This document shows positions 1 to 11,149 of a DNA stretch of 38,408 nucleotides, piece after piece. The notes under the pieces were generated by a model. The model searched no databases and was not told the origin of the DNA. It saw only the letters and a program-made list of their open reading frames with translations. How positions within the stretch are numbered: position 1 is the stretch's first letter; each line of letters opens with the position of its first letter. The translations under genes and the position numbers were made by a program. Source of the stretch: Ettlia oleoabundans (Eukaryota > Chlorophyta > Chlorophyceae > Chlamydomonadales); NCBI GenBank assembly GCA_019693395.1, contig JAAMXP010005426.1:1-38408 (forward strand), read 5' to 3'.

Positions 1-405
1 ACCCCATCCCACCCTTTCTGATTACTCATTAGCGTCTTTATTTAAAACAAGCCAAACCTCCTTGCCTTAAATACATCCCTCTTGTGGTGAATATAATATT
101 GGTTGCAGCAGAGGAAAAGTTACTTGCGTGCTGTTCCTTTCAGGCATTTGCGCCGCTTGCGGTGGCATGCAGTACACTGGGTGGCGGCGGTGGCAGTGTA
201 GGCAGTACCGCTTTGCTGCTGAATAACCCAGAACAGCTTTGCGCGTGCCTTCGCGCTACAACATCAAGCAACCAATATCGGCCAGTCCCGCATTCGCTTG
301 AAAGTAACCTGTACCATCCCTCACCCGCCTCACCGGGCCACCCTCAGCTCTCCCCACGCACGCTTTGAGCCCACACGTTTGCCGCTCTGCCGGTGACATG
401 CTGTC
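1..405. other. upstream region without supported gene
   Basis: I see no supported coding exon here. An open frame at 84-368 has no family resemblance and no splice context. The segment probably holds the promoter and 5' leader of the receptor kinase that starts at 406; I could not identify a convincing TATA element. Confidence 0.5.
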
Positions 406-3400
406 ATGACGCTTCCAGCGAAGGCAGGCTGCCTTCTCCTCCTCACAGCACTCGCTTGCGTTCGCTGCCAAAGCGACCTCCCGGCCGTGAGCTACCGTGA
501 GAACGGCTGCGGTGGCTCGTTGGAGGGACAGGGCACCGAGGGGCTGCTTCCTACTGCCACCCATCTGCCGGCGGCCCAGCTGCCTGTTGCTGGAGAGCTG
601 CATCCTGCCCACCATCTTCTTGAAGCTCTATAGTTTGCCTAGCAGAAACATCTACAGAAAAAACTCACAGATTGCTCTAGGTCCTGCCCTGCAGAAGATC
701 AACTGTTGGCACAGCGTGACGCAATAACAAACTGGGAGTTGTTTTCTTCCAGTAACAACTTCACTGGTTGGGAGGATGACTTGAATGCTCCGTTTGCACC
801 GCCAGTTTGCCAGTGGACCGGAGTGCGCTGCCGTTGGGACAACTCAGTGATATCGCTGTGGGTCGCGCACCATTGGCTTCAACTGCCCACGAGCGTCTGT
901 CGCTGTGCTTGCTCTGTGCTCCAACCGTATTGGGCTGTGCCCGGATGCACAGATACCATACCCAGTGATTACATGCCTTTGTCATGTGGCAAGACTGCAT
1001 GGTACATGCCTTGTGGGACTCGCCAAGCTGTTGCTCACATGGCGCCCCTTCCAGCACAGCATTTTGTGTCATCCTGCGCTGCAGCAACTTGACGTGCGAG
1101 CCAGGTCCTTGTGCCGTTACAGCTGAAGGCACACTGGCGCCGGAGCTGGCAGAAATAGCGTAAGCAAGCTGTACGAGGCTTTCATTTTGGCGGAGCTCAA
1201 TGCCGGAACCTGTTGTTATTGCCGACTCTTAAGCTCATGCCGACTGCAGGACTTTGCAAGATCTGACCTTCACCGGTCAGGCTTTGTCAGGAACCTTGCC
1301 CGAAGCTTGGGGCACGAAGGGGAGCTTCAGCAAGCTCACAACACTGTGAGTGTATGTCACTTATTGCACCTTGAAAGTGCGACTGTGTCGTGAATGGTGG
1401 TTTTGCCACATCATTGCATGCAGCACTTGCTAACACGCTGCCACACATGCACATGTGGAGACTGATGGCTGCTTGGTCCCCAGGAGGGAGATCCCCCCAT
1501 CCTACATCTCTGCTGCTTGCTGCATGCAGGCTGCTGGATGCTAACCAGCTGAATGGCACTTTGCCTGCTTCTTGGGGTGATGAAGGCGCCTTCCCTGAGT
1601 TGGTCAATTTGTGAGCTATCTAAGCCATCACTGCACTGTCTTATGTCGCGCTCCCAAGCTGAACTCAAACAAGGCTTATCTGCTGCATGCAGGAAACTCA
1701 GCTTCAACTCCTTGTCAGGTGAGCACTGTTGCGCTCTGGCACATGCTTGGAAGCCTGAGCGGTGCTGTCTCATTAGGCTGTCTTGCAGCAATCTTGCTGC
1801 CGCTTGGGCACAGCCTCTATGTAATGTAGCCGCAAATGCCTCTTGTGCGCATTGGGCGCAGGTACTTTGCCTGCGGTATGGAGCGCTATGCCTTCCTTGG
1901 AACAGCTGTAAGTGCGCCATTCGTGGCTTTAGCATGTTGACTGCCTCTGCTTAATATGACTGCTTGCACGCAACAAATTCCCACGTCTGCTCACCTGACC
2001 CTCATTGTGCTTCTGGTCCTGCTGTAGCTACCTTGACTTCAACATGCTGACTGGTAGGTGCTGTTGTAATAGCACTGTTGTAATCGACGCGCCTTGCCCA
2101 GGCTGGACTGGTCTTACACCTGGGCTGCCCAATTCCTCCTGCAGGCGAATTGCCTGCCAGCTGGGGCATTGTGGATGCCTTCCCAAAACTAAAAGCCCTG
2201 TAAGTTTTCCTGCCTGCTGCATGGGCCATCGGGAAGGGCATCTTCGTGTGTGGCTGCCAGAAACCCAAATTCCTTCCTTCCTTGGTGCAGGTATTTGGGC
2301 TCAAATATGCTATCAAGTGGGTGGATGCTCCAAGCAAGCTTTGTTTCCAATCGCTTGCAACTGTGCAATGCTTTTCCAGCCCAGCAGCAAGTCTGTACTT
2401 CGCAATGCCCCCATTGTGCTCGTTGCAGGCACCCTGCCAGCGACATGGGGCAGCACTGCGGCATTTCAAGCGCTCACTGACTTGTGAGTAGCAGCAGTGC
2501 TCTTGGTCTTGGCGTGATGTGCCTCGTTGCCGGTTTCGAACTTCAATATTCACACAACCTAAGTCACATGCCCTGTCAGTGTGCTATTGCAGGAACTTGC
2601 TGGCCTGCACATTGATTGGTAAGGGATGTTTGTTACTGCTGGGCGACCTGTCACACTGACAGCATGAGGGGCTGCATTAGAGATTGTTGGTGTTACGTAC
2701 CCAGACAGAGCCTTCATACCTGGCTATGCAGGGACTTTGCCGGCCGGCTGGGGCGAGGATGGTGCTTTTCCGAATCTCTTTATTCTGTAAGTAGCAGACA
2801 GGCATTGCATGTGTCCTTGAACTGCACCTGCTCTGGCTCACTCGTTCATTTGCTACCCTTGCCATGACAGGGAGCTGGCAGCGAATCAACTCACCGGTGC
2901 GTACTCTGCTGCTTTGCTGGGCCTGCTGGTTGCTAATAGCAGCGATTGCCCATGGGAAACAGCGCCAGTGGGGCCAGATCACCGACCACTTCAGCTGATG
3001 AAACGTCTGCCTTCGGCTTTGCACTTTGCAGGCGCATTGCCAGCTTCATGGGGCACCGCTGGTGCTTTCCCAAAGCTAAGCAGCCTGTGAGTAGATTGGG
3101 AGTATTCAGCAGTAGCCCACTTGTTGTTGGGTGTCTTGCAGCAAGTTGCTGGTCACTTTACATGTGTGAAAATGACAAACTGATTGTCGTGCTATTATGT
3201 GCAGGTCCTTGGCCAACAACCTGCTGAGTGGTGAGCACGGGCCAGGCTGTTGCCCAATAGTTGTTGCGCCGGATATTGTCCGTGCCCCCCCCTGCTTCCT
3301 TGCTGGCATTTTCATCGACACAAGCAGTTCAGCATGCATTTGACGCCGAGTTTATATTTTGCCATACTTCTGTTGTCGCATGCAGGCAGCATCCCAGCTA

Positions 3401-6400
3401 GCTGGGGTAGCACAGCAGCCTTCCCAGAACTTGATGCAGCGTAAGTTCTACACCCCTGGCTGCTTTCTTTGTAGACTGACATTGCAGCTTGTTTTGCACT
3501 GGTGTCCCATAGCACAGCACTTGCGTGCTTGTGTGCAGGGGGCTTGGGGACAACCCGAATTTGTGTGGGCCTGTGCCACCCAATCTATATCCAGCGGTAA
3601 GCAGTGGCACCCACACACTTCACAAGATCGCTGTCTGCCCTGTGTTGCACTTGCACTTGCAAATGCCCACATACCCACCAGCCCAGTCGCGCACCATGAG
3701 CACGCGCTGCGTCCCCACATCACCAGTGTCTCATCCCACTCTCGCATGCAGGTATGTGCACCATTGCCATTTGGCACACAGTGCGTGGGCACCGATCTGC
3801 CTGCATGCACCGCCTCCTTCCCTCCGGCAACAGAAGCAGATGGTAAATCGGCAGAGACATCAAGCCACGTTGGGCTGCTGTGGCTACATTGCATATGTTT
3901 GCAGTGCATGAATAACCAAACGGCATACTGTCGCACACCACTGGAAAAAATGCTAAAAATTCATTATCACTGATCTGACAAACTTGTGAATCTCTCGTGT
4001 CTTGCAGTGGCAGCATTGCTGGCCCAGAAGCAGGCAATCAGCAACTGGGACAGCTTTGCCGCTGGTCTTGGACTTGAGGGGTGGAGTGCGCTAGCAGAAG
4101 TTTGCACCTGGACAGGCATTGTTTGCACCGACCAAGGCAGCATTATTAGCCTGTGCGTATGCATGCAATGTCTCCCAATGGATCCATGGTGCAGATGTTG
4201 GCATCTGCCTGTGGATGGTCTGGTGGTTGATGGTCAGGTCTGTTGTTCAGCTCTTAGTTTGCACCAGGCTGTTGAAGCTTATTGCGGTTCTTTCTACGGT
4301 TGCTCTTGTCATGCAGCGAGTTGTCCTGCCCATTGGACGACGAGCCAACAGTCGAATCAACGGCTGACTTTGGGCCTGAGCCAGCAGGCGAATCAACGGC
4401 CGACTTTGGGTCTGAGCCAACAGGCGAATCAGCGGCTGACTTTGGGCCCGCGCCAACATGCGCCGGACGGCCCGGTGGCACATTGGCGCCTGAGCTGGCA
4501 AGCATAAAGTGTGTTTCTTTTGCCCTCATCAGGATTTATGTTGACTCTGCTCCTGTTGGGGCCACAACATTGTGCTGTGGTATTAAGCTGGAGGCTGCTG
4601 CACTGACTGATACGCTGCAGGACATTACAATCTTTGACCTTATTCAACCTTGGGCTGTCAGGTTTGTGCATCTCAATGCTATAATCATGGCGATGCACGA
4701 TGCCTTTGCATTTTTTGCAATTGTTTTCAGGGTTTTGAATTTACACCCTGCTTTACGTGGCTAAGTCTTGGGATTGCAGGAACGCTGCCAGCCAGCTGGG
4801 CAGACACAGGCGCTTTTGAAAACCTGAACTCTCTGTAAGTCAGGGTGGTGTTTAGACATAAAGCCAAGCAGCAGTGCCCCTTTTCATCTGTAACGCTTGT
4901 GATCAGCGGATGACAGTTGTCAACAGACACTTGCCTGCCTTCCTCGTGCTCCTGTCCTCCTTGCAGAACTCTTGACTCCAACAACCTTACAGGTGAGTGC
5001 ATGTTTGCCAAGCTAATCATCACTTGTACTGTGGATGGGCAGTGAGTATCCCCACTCCTCGCATGGCACTTTTGCTGCCTCCTAATGCAGGCACTCTGCC
5101 GGATGCTTGGTCTAAGGCAGGCGCCTTTCCTCGTCTCCAGGCCCTGTGAGTTCTTCTGTGAATATGCGCTCAGTGACGGCCCACCATCTACTTTCAGAAT
5201 GCCTGTCTTGATTGGCTGGTTGCACCTTTCATGGTCAGTCCTGTGTTCAAGGGCTGTAAGACGTGTTCCTGCCTAACATGCCAATGCACTAACCACCTGA
5301 CGCAAATTCTCTTCCTTTATGTTCGCAGCTCCCTGGCAGAAAACCAGCTCAATGGTGCGATCAACTGCTGCCATGCTTGCTTTGTGCCTCTGCAAGCCTT
5401 TGCTTCTTTAAGTTTACAAGAGCTCTGCTGGGGAAGGGAAGCCGCTTGACCTAGTTCTTCAATCGCGGTGCAGGCAGTGTGCCAGAAAGCTGGGGTAACG
5501 AGTCTGCGCTTCCTGTTATGGATTACATGTAAGCTGCTGCTTCTGCTGCTGCTGTTGCTGGGTTGTGGCCTGTGGCAGAAGCCTTCTCTTTTGCTCACAA
5601 GGCACGAGACAATAAACTTTGGCATACCATCCTAGATTGCTGGCAGTGGGCTTTACACCCTATGCCCTGTTTGCTGTGCAGATACCTTGTTGGCAACAAG
5701 CTCACCGGTAAGCAGGCCGCCCCTCTGATTTTCCAGTGTTGCCTCTTTGAATTTTTCGTGTTGTAGCATCAGAAGCGCCATTTGCAAGCGTAGCCTCTTG
5801 TGCACATATTTGTGGACTTGGCCAGCTAGTCATTACCAAACAGGCGGGGCGCGCTGCCTAGCAGCGCCAACAACATATTGGCATGTTGGTGGCATGTGTG
5901 CTGGGACTCACTTTCAATCGCTTTCAGCATGATACATGCAGCAACTTGCCCCGCGCCGCCCCTCAACCCCCTCCAGGTACCCTGCCATCATCCTGGGGTA
6001 ATCCAACTTCAGTTCCTTTCCTAAGAGACATGTGAGGCACCAAGCTGTATGTTGAGATCAGCTGCGAAGGGTTATTGTGTGCTGCACCTTGTGAATTGCC
6101 GGTTGGCCAGGGGCACATGCAACCGGTTAAACAGTGATTGTTGTTCCTCCTGGTTGTCTGCAGGGATATGAGTAGTAACCTGCTGACTGGTGCGATTTGT
6201 GGGTGGTTTATGTGATTCAACTGTAGTTGCATAATGGGGTGGGGGCTGCTGTGGTACTGCAAGCATCTGGATACCATGCCTGACACACAATCATCCAAAC
6301 AAAAGGACTGACGTAATGCACGCAATAATTACTTCTTCTTCATGCTGCATCCTATCAGGTTCTTTACCAGCGTCCTGGGGCCAGAATGGTTCTTTTCCGC

Positions 6401-9400
6401 TGCTATCTGTGATGTGAGCTGAAGCCCATGCTGACTCATGGTGCTTACCAATACTGCCTATTGGTGTGAATTCATCAAAGTGGTCAGCTTGCAGGAACAA
6501 CAGCATATGCCCCTTGAGCCTGTTGTGGCGGGCTGCCATGCGAGGTTGTTGAACGCATTGTCGGCTTGTGCTTGCAGGTATCTCAAGAGCAACAGGCTCA
6601 CAGGTGAGTCCAGTAGCGCCCCCGCTACAGCCCCCACGTGCACGCTTAGCGGCGTTGTGCGGCTGCCACCTTTCAATCACAACGTGCAGTGTGTTTCCGG
6701 CTGCCACCACAGCTGACTGCTCCGCTGCTTTCTACAGGTCCATTGCCGGATTCATGGGGCACCCCCGGCGCATTTGCCGAGCTCATCGACTTGTGAGTGT
6801 TTGTATGCTGGTTGTACATGATGGGTTGCTGTTCCTGTGGGCACATGGTGTATCGTGCCCTTCTGGGATTGTTGTCAGCAAACCGGTATAGTCGTGCACT
6901 CATTCTTGGTTTCCCTGCTGTAAGGGCACGTCACTCCAATCCTTGTGCGCAGGAATTTGGAGTACAACGACTTGACTGGTATGGTTTCCGTCACCAACCA
7001 TTGCCTGGCATGCCAACAAAACTTGCCAGTCTGCCTCACAACAGACCAGACTTTGCTTTTGGTAACATGCCTCATGATATGCAGGCTCAATCCCCACCGC
7101 CTGGAACACAACTGGAGCCCTTCCATCGCTTCGACAGCTGTGAGACTGCCGCACTTATTATGATGATCTTTACTTCTAGCTTACCATGTGTTTCGCAAAT
7201 GCTTATACATCTTCCTGCATTCTGCTATGCCGTTTGCAGAGTTGTTGCTGGCAACACAGAAATCTGCGGCGACGTGCCGTACGCGATGCTTGAACCGGTA
7301 AGGCGCATGCTGACCGTTCCCTGGGGATGCAAGCTATGAGTATCAGCGCTCCAGTTGTTCACTACAACTGGAGTGGATGTTGTCATTTGCAGGTGTGCGG
7401 AACCGAACCTTCTCAATGTGTGAATAATGAACAAATCCCATGTGCCGGCGAACCTGCACCGCCAACTCCAGTGGAGACCTCTTCATCGTCCACCCCTGTT
7501 GGTGCTATTGTTGGCGGCATTGTGGGTGGCCTTGGTGAGGCTCCTAACAAGCTGCATGCGGGCGCCGCTGGTTGTATGAGTTAGTGCTTGTTCCTTGTGA
7601 GCTGGTGGGTTAACGTCTGTCTCCTCTTCCATGTGCAGCTCTGCTGGCACTCCTGGCATTCCTGGCCGTCCGACCCCGCAAGGGCTGGCTGCGGAAGCGT
7701 GCGGATGTTGGCGGCACCAGCAACAAGCAGCCGCTGGATCAGACGTCGGATAGCAGCAAGCTGAACGGCGGCCGGGGGGACCCTGACATTGACAGTAAGG
7801 CCGTGCCACTGATGCCTCCTGAGGACCCTGCAGCCTTCTCAATGCTGCCTGCCAACTCTCAGTTAGGTCCGGAAGAGGAGCAGCTGCCTTTCAGCTATGT
7901 CACCACTGCTGGCTACGGCAAACCAGGATATGCAGATGGGTTCAGCTCTGGAGTGGCATCGGATGCCATGAGTCCCACAGGCATGCTTCCCAGCAGCCAA
8001 TCCGATAGGTGAGTGCGCAGCGACGCACAAACTTACTTTCGCCTTCATTTTTTGTGTTGAAACGGAGCTCCGCACGCATTCAAGGAAGCGTCATCCTCTG
8101 CGCCTGTTATGCAGCCTCCACTCGCTGGAGAGTGACCCAATGCTGACTTTCATCTCCACTCGGTTGGCCACGATTCGGCAGCGCAACAACTCAGCCCACC
8201 TGTCACCAACCACGTCATCCAATCTGGCAGGCAACTCGGGGCCCCTGCCTGCCGAAATGCAGCAGTGGGAGGTGCAATGGGAGAGCATCGTCCTGGAGCG
8301 CCCGATTGGCAAGGGCAGCTTTGGCCGGGTCTATTTAGCTAACTGGAATGCAACGCCTGTAGCGGTCAAGGTGCTGATCAACTCAGGCAAGTGAAGCCGT
8401 TGTTGTGGTTGATGTTGGCCGCAACACACAGCTACGTTGGCAATAGGGCACGGGCGCACCGCCTGGGTAATCTGCGTATTACATCATATGCAGTCTTGAC
8501 AAGGGGCTTTTGAACTTCAGGCTGCTTGTGATGACCATTATCTATTTTTAGGTGCAGATGGTGTGGAGCAAACGCCTGAACTTGAGCTGCCCGATGAAGT
8601 GATGAAGCAGCTGCAAGAGGAGGCTGTGGTCATGTCCCGCATGCGCCATCCAAACCTTGTCTCATTCATGGTGAGATATGAGAAGCATCCATGCGCGCAC
8701 GCACCACCATGTCCTCTCTGTCGCAAGGAATGGGGTGTGGCGGCCTGCATGGCAAAGACGCTGGAATATTTCCAAGCTGAAGATCTGCAGCCAGCATATC
8801 CACCTGCCAGTCTGGCAGGAGAGACCAGCAGCTTGTTGGTTTACTCTTGGCTGCGATCTGTGTCCATATCGTGCCTGCAGGGCCTCTGCACATTGCCTCC
8901 GTGCATCCTGACAGGTGATGGTTGGCCTGACAGGGTTGCTAGGGCAATATTAAGTTTATGTTTACACCGTGCCTTCCTGCATGCTGTGCTTGTCAGGATA
9001 CACTACCCAGGCATGCAGGATAAAACAACATTCGTAACTGTCCCGCCTGTGCCCCCCAAGTCCCGCTTGATGTGCGCAGAGTACTGCAGCAGGGGCTCCC
9101 TCTACGATGTGCTGCGCCAGGCTTCATGGCGCCCAGAGTGTGCTGCTGAGCTTACCTGGCAGCTGCGCCTCAGCATGGTGCGCTCCCTACTGGCAGCCTT
9201 TCAAACTTTTGTGCACTGCCTAGGAGTGGTTCCCAACAGTTGATGTACGTTATTGGGTTGCGCTGCCTTTATGGGAGTGGTGAGTAGCACTATCTGCATC
9301 GAAAATCCTTGCAGGCGTTTGATGCCGCCAGGGGCCTGCTCTACCTCCACCTGCGCACTCCTCCCATCATCCACCGCGATGGTGCGTGGTAGCAGCCACC

Positions 9401-10647
9401 CCTGTCCACAGCATGGTGCAAGCCGGAGGGGTGGTTAGACAGACGCAGCTGCTTATAAAAAATGAAAATGCACAGCAAGCATGACATGCATGTTGTTGAT
9501 CACTGTGCATGGCTAACGCATGTGCCGAGGCGGCTGGGTAGGCACGAAATAGCTGGGGCACCTCGCTACTTATCTGGTGCGTGTTGTTCCCACTCCTTCC
9601 TTCATCTGCTGCTGTGTTGCAGTGAAAAGCCCCAACATGCTTGTGGACGAGCACTGGCACGTCAAGGTGTGCGACTTCAACCTGTCAGAAATCCTAAGGT
9701 ACCAGCCTGCCCAAACGCCCATGGGCGGCGACGCCACGAACCCCATGTGGCTGGCGCCAGAGGTGCTGAGTGGTGAGGGAGCCACGGAGAAGTCTGACGT
9801 CTACTCCTTTGGACTGGTGAGCCGCTTGATTCTGCCAGTGCTATGTGCTGCACACATGGCTGCCATCAGTCTGCTATCTCGGGACGTGTGTTGGAAATTG
9901 CTTGGTCCCAAGGGAGTGCTCAAGGCTGAGGGGGATTTGCAGCTGAGGTTTGAGTGCATAAGTGCACGGTTTTGAGTCAAGTATGCGAGTCTGTCTGCTG
10001 GCTGCCTCCTCCCTGGCACCCATTACTTGATTACCTCCGCAAGCCCTTATACTGTCCGCTCACCTCTGGCACAGGTCCTTTGGGAGATGATGACTTGGAA
10101 ACTGCCATGGTCCCGCATGCCCCCCTACCAGGTGAGCATGCCGCAGGGGATGGGGTGCTGGAGGCATCACGCATTTACTTGTTTGTCCGTTTTGCAGTCC
10201 GCCAAAAGGAACTCTCGATGCCTTGGGTGTTGATACTCAATGCGCCAATTTGTCGTGTCCTGTGTTCCAGGTGCGGCGGGCTGTGCTGGACGGCCGCCGG
10301 CCAGAGCTACCGGACCGCGAGGTGCTGCCTGGCCCCGACAGCCGCACTTTCAACCAATTGGACGTCTACTGCCAGCTAATCAGGTGGGACAGGCCTGTTG
10401 TTGAACGGTCACGCATGTCTTTGGCTGACTGCCGAGGCATTGATGGTTGATGCCTGCTGAACCCTAAGCTATGGCTTATTACCACTGTGCCACACTTTCA
10501 GCTGTCTCAACGCTCAGCTTTCTTGATTGGTCCTGCAGGGATTGCTGGACGCAAGATCCCTCTGACCGCCCCTCCTTTGCCGACATCGTGCCGCGACTGA
10601 GTTCCATGCTGGAGCTAGCCTCCCCTGTGAACAGCATCATACGCTAA
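406..10647 (+). CDS. double-ectodomain LRR receptor-like TKL protein kinase, 47 exons
   Basis: The model gives 1227 residues from 47 exons. In order: a signal peptide (exon 406-496, hydrophobic core LLLLTALA), a first LRR ectodomain (residues about 32-377), a second complete LRR ectodomain (378-730), one membrane span (about 730-755, Gly/Leu/Ala rich, followed by basic RPRKGWLRKR), a disordered juxtamembrane segment, and a kinase domain (about 932-1215). It should sit in the plasma membrane, sense an extracellular ligand and phosphorylate Ser/Thr in the cytosol; the ligand cannot be read from sequence. Every splice phase closes, ending at TAA 10645-10647. The start was chosen because it gives a signal peptide and joins in phase 1 to the first LRR cap. 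Land-plant LRR receptor kinases have one ectodomain and an RLK/Pelle kinase; this kinase looks closer to Raf-like TKL kinases. The arrangement and phases support one gene; the alternative is two tandem genes, the first lacking membrane and kinase parts. Confidence 0.87.
695..3842 (+). other. LRR ectodomain module 1 (exons 2-19 of the receptor kinase)
   Basis: Exons: 695-857, 1085-1159, 1250-1345, 1530-1610, 1693-1718, 1862-1907, 2028-2053, 2145-2199, 2291-2316, 2429-2483, 2593-2618, 2732-2786, 2871-2896, 3032-3086, 3205-3230, 3386-3440, 3539-3596, 3752-3842. The first two exons form an LRR N-terminal cap with the CxWTGVRC motif and the sequence GTLAPELAEI. Eight repeats follow, mostly 27 residues, of pattern LxLxxNxLxG-xLPASWGxxGAFPxLxx. 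The cap at the end reads DNPNLCGPVPPNLYPA and then a Cys-rich tail. The last exon ends in phase 1 (codon G/V), exactly the phase in which the module begins, so it joins in frame to module 2. Confidence 0.88.
4008..7534 (+). other. LRR ectodomain module 2 (exons 20-37 of the receptor kinase)
   Basis: Exons: 4008-4152, 4317-4508, 4621-4661, 4780-4834, 4967-4992, 5091-5145, 5329-5354, 5474-5528, 5682-5707, 5977-6031, 6164-6189, 6359-6413, 6578-6603, 6738-6792, 6953-6978, 7085-7139, 7240-7297, 7393-7534. It repeats the order of module 1: N-cap (LLAQKQAISNWDSF, then CTWTGIVC), linker ending GTLAPELASI, seven LRRs of 27 residues, then a 58-nt C-cap exon of the same length and phase as in module 1. 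The last exon adds a Pro/Thr/Ser stalk and the start of the membrane span. The N-cap linker carries a 36-bp repeat absent from module 1. Confidence 0.88.
4342..4449 (+). repeat. three tandem 36-bp units within the LRR N-cap exon
   Basis: Units at 4342-4377, 4378-4413 and 4414-4449 differ at only a few bases and encode EPTVESTADFGP, EPAGESTADFGS and EPTGESAADFGP. A degenerate partial fourth unit follows. The 36-bp length keeps the reading frame. The matching exon of module 1 (1085-1159) lacks it. Confidence 0.9.
7639..8230 (+). other. end of membrane span and juxtamembrane region of the receptor kinase
   Basis: Exon 7639-8008 completes the membrane span (ALLALLAFLAV) and opens the cytosolic side with a basic stop-transfer stretch. 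What follows to about 8230, across the intron 8009-8114, is low in hydrophobic residues, rich in Ser, Pro, Gly and Asp and without a recognised domain. Such linkers between membrane and kinase often hold regulatory phosphosites; that role is inference here. Confidence 0.75.
8231..10647 (+). other. Raf-like TKL kinase domain of the receptor kinase
   Basis: Exons: 8115-8386 (its second half), 8552-8670, 8881-8914, 9080-9177, 9315-9381, 9623-9816, 10075-10131, 10271-10383, 10539-10647. Visible motifs: Gly loop IGKGSFGRVY, lysine in VAVKVL, helix-C Glu in QLQEEAVVMSRMRHPN, GLCTLPPCILTEYCSRGSL at the hinge, catalytic loop HRDVKSPN, the metal-binding motif as DFN rather than DFG, LAPEVL, and DVYSFGLVLWEM. 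All catalytic residues apart from the DFG glycine are canonical, so activity is likely. The wording around the hinge and RDCWTQDPSDRPSF is typical of plant and algal Raf-like or CTR1-like TKL kinases. The first intron inside the domain (8387-8551) has a GC donor. Confidence 0.9.
8387..8551 (+). other. GC-AG intron in the kinase domain
   Basis: The donor reads CAG|GCAAGT, a perfect GC-type donor. Splicing in phase 1 restores the frame into the exon that begins GADGVEQTPELEL. The nearest GT donor (8391) would join in phase 2 and shift the next exon out of frame. Confidence 0.8.
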
Positions 10648-11149
10648 AATCATACGGTTTTTGTTCTTGCTGAGCAGTTTTCACAAGAGCCAGAAACTTG
10701 CTTCAATGTCCCCTCCCAGTGAGATCATTATCGGATGAACCACCAACTGGCATTCTTTGATCGACAGACCCACAAGTCATTCGCTGTGTGGAACACCCTT
10801 CCCTATTATTGAACCTTTCTTACAATAAACCTCCCCTGGTCGTTTGCATCACACATTCACCTGTCGGCTGCGCTTGTTGCATGCAAGTGTGTTTACTGAG
10901 TCCTAGCATCTAGCATCCAAACATTGGCTTGTCAACAACATAGTCTACAATTGTCATGTATTGGGCGTGCATGCGTTCGCATGCTGGGAAGTAATGTATT
11001 TCATGGACATGGTATCATGCTTTTCAAACAGCTACGGCATGTGCGTCAAAAGGCAAGGCATTCGTCGCAAGGCTGGCCCAACCACGGAGACAAGCTGAAA
11101 AATGGTGCCCGCGATCTGCTAGCCAGCTCTGACCGGCGCCTGTCTCAGG
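10648..11149. other. convergent intergenic region between receptor kinase and SDHB
   Basis: No coding exon is supported. It holds the 3' untranslated regions of two genes that face each other. At 10820-10824 the minus strand reads TGTAA, a candidate polyadenylation signal for SDHB about 325 nt after its stop. No TGTAA was found on the plus strand after the kinase stop. Confidence 0.5.

Noticed and set aside
84..368. 94-codon plus-strand open frame before the receptor kinase
   Set aside because: No family resemblance, no splice link into the kinase, and low-complexity composition; treated as chance.
8387..8392. GT donor at 8391 for the kinase-domain intron
   Set aside because: It would end the exon in phase 2, while the next exon needs phase 1; the GC donor four bases earlier fits both phase and consensus.
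9001..9079. In-frame extension before EYCSRGSL (DKTTFVTVPPVPPKSRL)
   Set aside because: A small 34-nt exon at 8881-8914 supplies the conserved kinase segment GLCTLPPCILT in the right phases and joins to the Glu codon; the longer reading lacks this.
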